From: Bacteroidales bacterium
GTDB lineage: Bacteria > Bacteroidota > Bacteroidia > Bacteroidales > VadinHA17
DNA length: 48,494 nt
Assembly: GCA_025454755.1 (NCBI GenBank)
Contig: JALONV010000019.1
Span: forward strand, 1-48,494
Direction of reading: 5' to 3'
In this document: in pieces, positions 43,510-48,494 of the stretch
Layout: every line of letters starts with the position of its first letter
How positions within the stretch are numbered: position 1 is the stretch's first letter
The notes under the pieces: generated by a model
Database searches by the model: none
Seen by the model: the letters and a program-made list of their open reading frames with translations, nothing else
Told to the model about the DNA's origin: nothing
Made by a program: the position numbers and the translations under genes

Positions 43510-45930
43510 TCATCTTTTGTCTGTTTTTGACAGCATTGTCTTTATCTGTTCAACCTCTTCCTGAAGTGTCTGAAGCTGAGATTTTAGGTTTTCGTTTTCT
43601 AATTTGTAGGATTCGATTTGTTGTTGCTGTTCCTGAATGGCATTGACAAGTACAGGAATTATCTTATTATAGTTAATGCCCCAAAGTTCATTTGAATCAT
43701 CCGGCGGTACGTCCACTACTTCCGGAATAACTTTATAAACATCCTGAGCAACAAGGCCAATTGATTTTTTAGCAGCATCATTCGGCCAGCTTGACTGATC
43801 AATAGAACTATGATGTATGTATTGTTTTGGATTTAATTCCATCACCTCGGCAAGGCCATAGATAAGCGGAACCTGGTTTTCCTTGAGACGGCTGTCTGAA
43901 TAAGTCGTCCAAGCATATGCTCTTCCAGATCCAACACCGACGTCAATTGAATTGTTCGGTAATTCCAATGCATAGGTTGGTGACTCAACAGTTTGAAGAC
44001 CAATTCGCCCATTTTTTAGAATCGTTATTGCATTGGATTTTATATCAGTTGAAGTACCATTGCCAATTACAAATAATCTGTCTGATGCGACCCAACTGGT
44101 AGTTGAAGATGGGGTATAATTTGTATTAAAACTACCTAAAGCAGTTTCATAACAGGAATATGAAGTCACACTACTTCCAATAGCAATTGATCCTTTACCG
44201 TTGGAAACAGTTTCTTCTCCCATTGCAGTTGAGGCTTGTCCATTTGCTGTAACTAAAAAGCCAGTTGCAGTTGAATAATATCCAACGGCTTTTGTATTAT
44301 ATCCAATTGCTGTTGAGGAATAACCGCTTGCAATTGTCTGACAACCCATTGCTGTTGATGCAAAACCATTTGCGGCAGAATAAACTCCCATTGCGGTGGC
44401 ATTGTTTGCCCCTGTCGAAGTGAATTTACCCATTGCAGTAGAAGTAGATCCTGCAGCATTTGTCCCAATTCCCAATGCAGTAGAACCATATCCACCAGCG
44501 TTTGCACCAATTCCAAAAGCCATGCAACTGCCACCGCTTGCCTGTGCTCCAGCTCCAAAGGCAAATGAATAGTCTCCAGAAGCAGAATTGTTTAGTCCGA
44601 TTGAAAAAGCGCCAAATCCTGTTGAAATGGAACCTTGTCCAATTGCGAAGGAATAATTACCTTTTGCATTAGGTGGATCAGTAGGGTTACCCAATTCATC
44701 AATTCCAGCACTGCCCAATGCGAAACTTCTATAACCATCCGCCCTTGCTTCACGTCCAAAGGAATAACTCTCAGTATTCATCGCTTTTGCCCACTGGCCA
44801 AAAGCAAATGAGTTTTCTTTCTTTGCAATTGATTGATAACCAATAGAGGTAGAATAGTTACCCTCCGCGGTAGCCTGGTAACCAAGAGCCTGTGAAAAAG
44901 CGCCTTTTGATTTAGATTCATACCCACTTGCAAATGAGTTTTCTCCAACACTGTCTTTGTTTTCGACGAGAACCTTCCCAGTCAGAAATGCATTTTTCAG
45001 CGGAAACCAAAGAATTCTGTTTTGAGACGGATTAATAATACCACTGGCATCTGTATTCACATTCATGTAATTTGTATTGGTGCCTTTAGTCATATCATAT
45101 CCTCCCACTGCAAATCCTCCCTTTACTTTTTTGGTAGCAGGATTGGAATCAATATATATTCGCACACTGTCTGAGTTAACATCAAGATAGTCCTGAACTG
45201 TTCCTTTTGTAAGGTCATAACCCCCAACTGCAAATCCTCCTTTAAGTTTCTTTGTCAATGGATTTGTGTCGAGATAAACTCTTACACTGTCTTTGCCCAC
45301 AAAAAAATATTTTGTTGATTCAGCTTTATTTATTCCAAAGCCGCCTACGGCAAATCCTCCCTTGACAGCCTTTGCACCGTCGCTAACATATACCCTCACT
45401 CCTTCATTATAAACAGCAAATACCGTCTGACCATCCTTGTTCTTAACTTCAAACAGGGCCTCTTCAAGTCCCGATGTTGTTCCTTTTACAGCCAGCTTGT
45501 CGACTGTACCAGCAAGATCACCGGAGGTCATGGCATAGGGAACTGACATGAGCTGTGATGTCCCCATGTCTTTCCATGAACCGGAATAATATATTTCAGT
45601 TTTCAGGTATTTAGGAGTGATACTCCAGTCAATAAGGCTAAAGGTCGCTACAGTACTTTCAGTCTGCCTGGTACCTGTACCAACAACAAGGGTGAAGAGT
45701 CCGAAACTGTTTGTCATCACTGTAGAGTGCAGTTCTTTCCAGAATATTGTTCCTCCTGTCTGAAGTGATTGGACATAAAACATTACCTGCAACGGAGTAT
45801 TAGGCAGAACGGCGCCGCCTCCATCCCGGGCGATGGCCTGGTAGTTGAATCCCTGCGGGATTTGGCTCAGGGCAAGGGGCGCAGAGCTCAGGGCAAGAAT
45901 TAATAAAAGAAATGAGAATTTTGTTTTCAT
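43510..45930 (-). CDS. Secreted YadA-head-like modular adhesin with endosialidase-type chaperone domain (806 aa)
   Basis: 806 residues from ATG 45930 (MKTKFSFLLLILALSSAPLALS signal); an upstream in-frame ATG at 45960 exists. The N-terminal domain is shared with the 992-residue protein, and the next part with the 826-residue one (three KGGFAVGG modules). Then follow about 20 YadA head repeats of the A-x-G-x-x-S-x-A-x-G type (ANGFASTAMG, ASGYSSTAIG, AVGYYSTATG), as in trimeric autotransporter adhesins. The Peptidase_S74 domain starts at S678, with K683 in SDSRLK; a coiled coil ends the protein. First gene of the three in transcription order. Confidence 0.83.
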   Translation of the reverse strand: MKTKFSFLLLILALSSAPLALSQIPQGFNYQAIARDGGGAVLPNTPLQVMFYVQSLQTGGTIFWKELHSTVMTNSFGLFTLVVGTGTRQTESTVATFSLIDWSITPKYLKTEIYYSGSWKDMGTSQLMSVPYAMTSGDLAGTVDKLAVKGTTSGLEEALFEVKNKDGQTVFAVYNEGVRVYVSDGAKAVKGGFAVGGFGINKAESTKYFFVGKDSVRVYLDTNPLTKKLKGGFAVGGYDLTKGTVQDYLDVNSDSVRIYIDSNPATKKVKGGFAVGGYDMTKGTNTNYMNVNTDASGIINPSQNRILWFPLKNAFLTGKVLVENKDSVGENSFASGYESKSKGAFSQALGYQATAEGNYSTSIGYQSIAKKENSFAFGQWAKAMNTESYSFGREARADGYRSFALGSAGIDELGNPTDPPNAKGNYSFAIGQGSISTGFGAFSIGLNNSASGDYSFAFGAGAQASGGSCMAFGIGANAGGYGSTALGIGTNAAGSTSTAMGKFTSTGANNATAMGVYSAANGFASTAMGCQTIASGYSSTAIGYNTKAVGYYSTATGFLVTANGQASTAMGEETVSNGKGSIAIGSSVTSYSCYETALGSFNTNYTPSSTTSWVASDRLFVIGNGTSTDIKSNAITILKNGRIGLQTVESPTYALELPNNSIDVGVGSGRAYAWTTYSDSRLKENQVPLIYGLAEVMELNPKQYIHHSSIDQSSWPNDAAKKSIGLVAQDVYKVIPEVVDVPPDDSNELWGINYNKIIPVLVNAIQEQQQQIESYKLENENLKSQLQTLQEEVEQIKTMLSKTDKR

Positions 45931-46130
45931 AACGAATGGTTTAAAGGCACAATGGCGCAAGGGTGCAAAGGCAGTTAAACTTACTGGTTGATTGTATAAA
46001 GGCTAAAGCGCCAGTATAAAGATCAGAAATACGCTGACCTGAATCTTTCGAATATATCAGCGAAATAGTTGAAAACTAACAATATAGGAAGCAAGTTATG
46101 ACAAAAGAAAAGGCAAGTCAAGTTTTTTTT
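45928..46130. repeat. Duplicated adhesin leader, copy 2
   Basis: Matches 43085-43287 almost base for base from the start codon to the T-run beyond the promoter; homology stops at the GAC / TAA difference after the T-run. Confidence 0.85.
46091..46121 (-). promoter_or_regulatory. Promoter of the 806-aa adhesin gene (TTG-N20-TAACTTGC)
   Basis: TTG and TAACTTGC on the minus strand, 20 bases apart, in the same conserved block as the other two; about 160 bases before the ATG. Confidence 0.55.
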
Positions 46131-46143
46131 AACGGTTCAACAA

Positions 46144-46168
46144 CGCAATGTAACAATCAGACATTGCG
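46144..46168 (-). terminator. Hairpin over the methyltransferase stop codon
   Basis: Perfect 8-base stem CGCAATGT / ACATTGCG with a nine-base loop that contains the stop codon. No T-run follows on the minus strand, so termination is uncertain; it could instead slow release or protect the mRNA end. Confidence 0.4.
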
Positions 46169-47107
46169 AAAAAATAAATAATTCTGGGTCTTCAGAATAA
46201 ACCGGGGTATTGGATAGAGGACACTCTTGGCAAACCATTTTGTCCCGCCCCAGAGACTTAAATATTTGTAATGAAGGCTCATTGGAATAATAGCTTCTTT
46301 CAGCCCTGCTTCAGCAGCCATTGTCAGGAGCGCTTTACGAGTAAAGAAATTTATGTGTTCCATGGGAGCAACCGGATTAAGGGAATATTTGGTTCCCCTG
46401 GGTGCTTCCCAATCCATTTTTTTCAACCTCTTTTTAATATTGTTTGCCGTCGGAACGCTGATTTTGATTATCCCGTCAGCTTTTAAACCGGATTTAAGAT
46501 GGCGCAATGTTTTTAAAGGTTCCGGTACATGCTCAAGAACCTGCTCTGTATTGATAAAATCGAATTTATGTTCCGGAATTTCATCCCATGAAATGACTTT
46601 TATCCCATTGGCCCTGGCGTTTTCAATACGTTCTGCCGATACCTCTGATCCATACGCGTCACATCCAAAAGCTTTGGCCATAAGGGCCCATCCGCCCCAG
46701 CCCATACCGAAATCAAATAAGCTCAAAGTAGCTGCAGGTTTGTTAAAATATGATATGATCCTCATTATTTCCTGGGCATAATAATAGTGGAATCCGGTTC
46801 CCTGCTCTTTATAATTGCGATGTGTGATTCCCGAATCGATCCATTTTTCGTAGAGCCGCTCCATCAGGGAGTCATTCGGAATCTCCCTCTGAAAAACCAT
46901 GCTGCAATTCTGACATTCACAGAGGATATAGCTTGCCCCTTCAAGATATTCAAACTCGACAATTCCCTTTGGCAGGTAGAAATTGTATAAATATTTCCTC
47001 AGTGGATCTTCATCGTAAGGACTTTGATACTTTGTTATAAACTGATCTGAAGAGCATCCCGGACATTCATTCCGTGTTTCAAACAATTGATTTATAGATT
47101 TCCCCAT
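46157..47107 (-). CDS. SAM-dependent methyltransferase with N-terminal zinc-ribbon-like segment
   Basis: 316 residues. The N-terminus has ECPGCSSDQF and later CECQNC, a four-cysteine zinc-ribbon arrangement found in sugar or surface-polysaccharide C-methyltransferase relatives. The catalytic core (about 105-240) shows the SAM-binding LFDFGMGWGGWALMAKAFG loop, a SEVSAERIENAR acidic strand end, and FINTEQVLEHVPEP, typical of the Methyltransf_23 group. The C-terminal part has an aromatic-rich segment. The substrate is unknown; placement beside adhesin genes makes a surface-modification role attractive but not shown. Confidence 0.85.
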   Translation of the reverse strand: MGKSINQLFETRNECPGCSSDQFITKYQSPYDEDPLRKYLYNFYLPKGIVEFEYLEGASYILCECQNCSMVFQREIPNDSLMERLYEKWIDSGITHRNYKEQGTGFHYYYAQEIMRIISYFNKPAATLSLFDFGMGWGGWALMAKAFGCDAYGSEVSAERIENARANGIKVISWDEIPEHKFDFINTEQVLEHVPEPLKTLRHLKSGLKADGIIKISVPTANNIKKRLKKMDWEAPRGTKYSLNPVAPMEHINFFTRKALLTMAAEAGLKEAIIPMSLHYKYLSLWGGTKWFAKSVLYPIPRFILKTQNYLFFRNV

Positions 47108-47134
47108 ATTATAATAGCGGATAATGTCCTTTTA

Positions 47135-47329
47135 TTACATTGGTGGGGCCATAGATTTGAAAGCCTGGTATACCAGGAATACCGGCCATACTATAGCTTT
47201 AAGGAATCCCAGTACCCCCATCCAGAAACCGGTAGCTGTTGAGATGAAGTAAATTGCGGCCCCTATTAGCCCAAGGCCGTAGACTGCTCCTGATGCGGCC
47301 GGTGCATTTTTTTGAATCTGTTCTTTCAT
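47135..47329 (-). CDS. Small two-helix membrane protein
   Basis: 64 residues with two hydrophobic segments (about 14-32 and 37-56) joined by a short turn. The first contains AVYGLGLIGAAIYF and the second VLGFLKAIVWPVFLVY; the tail is FKSMAPPM. I recognise no family with confidence. It has a well-formed promoter and precedes the methyltransferase by 27 bases on the same strand. Confidence 0.65.
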   Translation of the reverse strand: MKEQIQKNAPAASGAVYGLGLIGAAIYFISTATGFWMGVLGFLKAIVWPVFLVYQAFKSMAPPM

Positions 47330-47366
47330 GATTGGTTGGGTTTAAATTATAATATTAAAAGCGTAT

Positions 47367-47396
47367 CAAATTTACGATTTGTCTGTACAAAATCAA
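47367..47396 (-). promoter_or_regulatory. Promoter (TTG-N19-TAAATTTG) of the small membrane protein and methyltransferase
   Basis: On the minus strand TTG (47396-47394) and TAAATTTG (47374-47367) are 19 bases apart, a good Bacteroidota match; the start codon is about 30 bases downstream of the expected transcript start. Confidence 0.65.
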
Positions 47397-47500
47397 TTTA
47401 ATTTCAGGGACATTAAGTGGATTACAGGAAATATTATCTTTGTTTATTGAGAAATAGAAATTCACGCTGATAATTTTAGTGCTAATTACCGAGTTTTCTT

Positions 47501-48034
47501 ATGCTAAGAAACCGTAAAAATATACGGTTAAAGAATTTTGATTATAGAAGCAGTTACCGCCATTTCATAACGATCTGCACCCTAAGGAGAGAGAAATATT
47601 TTGGGGGATTGACAAATGAAGGTTTGATTCTTTCTGAAATTGGTCAAACAGCACATAGATTCTGGCTAGAAATTCCTGTTCATTATTCGCATGTTATTCT
47701 GGATGGGTTTGTCATAATGCCCAATCATATTCATGGTATAATTAAATTGGATTATTCCAAAACGCATTCAACAGGGACATGTCATGGCATGTCCCAATTG
47801 AAACCAGATAACCGTATATACAACAAATTTGGCAGACCATTATCTGGGTCTGTTTCCATGATCATCAATCAATATAAATCATCAGTAAAACGATGGTGCA
47901 ATAAAAATGGATTCGAATCATTTGCATGGCAGCCAAGGTTTTATGTTCACATTATTAATAACCGGTGGGAATTATACAGAATACTGGTTTATATTAAATC
48001 CGATCCGAAACGGTCGTTTCATATACATAAATAA
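47501..48034 (+). CDS. REP-associated tyrosine transposase (RAYT, IS200-like Y1)
   Basis: 177 residues. The HUH motif is H76-I-H78 in VIMPNHIHGI and the likely catalytic tyrosine is Y148 in FAWQPRFYVH, the typical RAYT sequence. KNFDYRSSYRHFITICTLRR at the start is family-like. RAYTs are thought to nick and move the REP palindromes next to them. Residues about 92-98 (GTCHGMS) are encoded by a copy of the palindrome itself, and a perfect copy follows the stop. The gene looks intact, so it could be active. A decayed relative lies at 36712. Confidence 0.9.
   Translation: MLRNRKNIRLKNFDYRSSYRHFITICTLRREKYFGGLTNEGLILSEIGQTAHRFWLEIPVHYSHVILDGFVIMPNHIHGIIKLDYSKTHSTGTCHGMSQLKPDNRIYNKFGRPLSGSVSMIINQYKSSVKRWCNKNGFESFAWQPRFYVHIINNRWELYRILVYIKSDPKRSFHIHK
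47775..47799. repeat. REP palindrome inside the RAYT reading frame
   Basis: Sequence of the type GGACATGTCATGGCATGTCC followed by CAATT; one base pair of the palindrome is mismatched relative to the copy after the gene. It encodes part of a surface loop of the transposase. Confidence 0.8.
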
Positions 48035-48035
48035 A

Positions 48036-48060
48036 GGACATGCCATGGCATGTCCCAATT
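48036..48060. repeat. Perfect REP palindrome after the RAYT gene
   Basis: GGACATGCCATGGCATGTCC is its own reverse complement over 20 bases, followed by CAATT. It begins two bases after the transposase stop, the usual place for the cognate REP of a RAYT. Confidence 0.85.
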
Positions 48061-48094
48061 AATAAAAAATTCCCTGATAATCAGGGGGTATTTG

Positions 48095-48166
48095 TAGTCC
48101 CACCAGGAATCGAACCTGGATTTAAGGTTTAGGAAACCTCCGTTCTATCCATTGAACTATAGGACC
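48095..48166 (-). tRNA. tRNA-Arg, anticodon CCT
   Basis: A 72-base cloverleaf on the minus strand: acceptor GGTCCTA pairing with TGGGACT (first pair G-T), D stem GTTC/GAAC, anticodon stem GAGGT/ACCTT with loop TTCCTAA (anticodon CCT, decodes AGG), four-base variable loop, T stem CCAGG/CCTGG with TTCGATT loop and A at position 73. No CCA is encoded. A -7 element TACTTTTG precedes it. Confidence 0.95.
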
Positions 48167-48176
48167 AATTGTGGGG

Positions 48177-48184
48177 CAAAAGTA
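48177..48184 (-). promoter_or_regulatory. -7 element (TACTTTTG) of tRNA-Arg
   Basis: TACTTTTG on the minus strand fits TAnnTTTG, about ten bases before the tRNA. The -33 region here is poor (only TTTC-like), unlike the copy before the truncated tRNA. Confidence 0.5.
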
Positions 48185-48358
48185 TGTTTTTTTTTTGATA
48201 TATGAAATCCGAATCTTTCAATGAAACCATGAAGAAAACACCTGGCAGGTTATAAGCAGAATTATCTTGCAGGCCTTCTTCTTTCAGGGGTGAACATGCT
48301 TAAATCCAACTCCTTAAGCCAATGCAGCTCCATTCTTCCATCGCTCTTTCTTCTCTTT

Positions 48359-48380
48359 ACTCACTCTCACACTCACTCTT
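48359..48380. repeat. Right copy of the CTCACTCT-type repeat
   Basis: ACTCACTCT then ACACTCACTCTT, differing by one base from 36935-36956. From the tRNA to the window end (about 330 bases) I see no coding sequence, only this repeat, an inverted repeat and the direct repeat. Confidence 0.6.
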
Positions 48381-48419
48381 TTTCAACTTTCAGCGGGAGC
48401 GAGCACTTATCAATAGTGA

Positions 48420-48486
48420 GGGTTGCGATTTATGTTGTATACCTACAGCCCATGTATTCTGCAATACAACATAAAGAGAGCAACCC
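48420..48486. repeat. Long inverted repeat at the right end
   Basis: TTTATGTTGTAT (48429-48440) and ATACAACATAAA (48464-48475) are perfect inverted repeats, enclosed by outer arms GGGTTGC and GCAACCC. The right outer arm lies within the 21-base direct repeat shared with 37208. Confidence 0.7.
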
Positions 48487-48494
48487 GAACACCT
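48474..48494. repeat. 21-base direct repeat, right copy
   Basis: Identical to 37208-37228; it runs to the last base of the window, so the full extent of the match cannot be seen. Confidence 0.75.

Noticed and set aside
37247-45930. Regular short repeats in the adhesin genes that could look like a CRISPR array
   Set aside because: The period is about 42 bases, matching 14 codons, and the units are degenerate at DNA level but conserved as protein. No cas genes are near.
37247-45930. Phage tail-fibre genes (prophage) because of the endosialidase-type domain
   Set aside because: All three proteins have signal peptides, and no capsid, terminase, baseplate or lysis genes are present. The domain is also common on bacterial secreted fibres.
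37208-48494. The 21-base direct repeats as att sites of an integrated element
   Set aside because: There is no integrase or excision gene between them, and the repeat is not at a tRNA 3' end. A duplicated gene flank explains it more simply.

Overview
The window looks like a chromosomal contig from a member of the Bacteroidota, most likely Bacteroidales-like. Reasons: the promoters I can see follow the TTTG / TAnnTTTG pattern of that phylum; Shine-Dalgarno sequences are essentially absent; there is a LytS/LytR pair with LiaF-like proteins, a DUF2723 protein and a bactofilin beside the ATP synthase genes; subunit a has a long periplasmic N-terminus and epsilon is only 81 residues; and several secreted or outer-membrane proteins start with typical Bacteroidota signal peptides. 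No phage structural module, CRISPR array or rRNA is present. The only complete RNA gene is a tRNA-Arg(CCT).

Layout. 1-4.6 kb: the end of an outer-membrane barrel gene, an isoprenylcysteine methyltransferase-like protein and YidD, then a leftward cell-envelope stress group (two LiaI/LiaF-type membrane proteins, a LytS-type kinase, a LytTR regulator). 4.7-7.4 kb: DUF177-rpmF-plsX-fabH, the usual ribosome/fatty-acid cluster. 7.5-17 kb: bactofilin, then the F-type ATP synthase (AtpZ-like, a second small membrane protein, a, c, b, delta, alpha, gamma), a polyprenyl synthetase, an opposing outer-membrane barrel gene, and a separate beta-epsilon pair. 17-30 kb: a PLP-dependent decarboxylase, a very large metallopeptidase/propeller/outer-membrane protein, a DUF2723 GT-C-like protein, a lone receiver-domain protein, a YfiR-coiled-coil-SpoIIE phosphatase, two paralogous small lipoproteins, and ettA. 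30-36.7 kb: an outer-membrane barrel, a frameshifted WD40-caspase gene, a dicarboxylate/amino-acid symporter and a GH114/TM1410-type lipoprotein whose barrel halves seem to be in swapped order.

36.7-48.5 kb is an accessory block. Three large leftward secreted proteins (826, 992 and 806 residues) share an N-terminal domain, a novel-looking KGGFAVGG module, YadA-like head repeats and a C-terminal endosialidase-type chaperone domain with a coiled coil. Each has its own promoter inside a duplicated leader. REP-like hairpins lie just downstream of two of the genes; the third is followed by a foldback element. At the edges of the block are a promoter-bearing 5' half of tRNA-Arg (+ strand) and the complete tRNA-Arg (- strand), a decayed REP-associated transposase fragment on the left and an intact one on the right, and a 21-nt direct repeat that recurs at the last bases of the window.

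The most interesting material is this modular adhesin block with its repeat/tRNA framework: a half-tRNA behind an intact consensus promoter, a transposase carrying its own palindrome inside its reading frame, and a nested foldback element. Other items worth a look are the frameshifted WD40-caspase, the apparently permuted GH114 barrel and the 969-residue metallopeptidase barrel. I ran no searches; all family assignments are from motif recognition.
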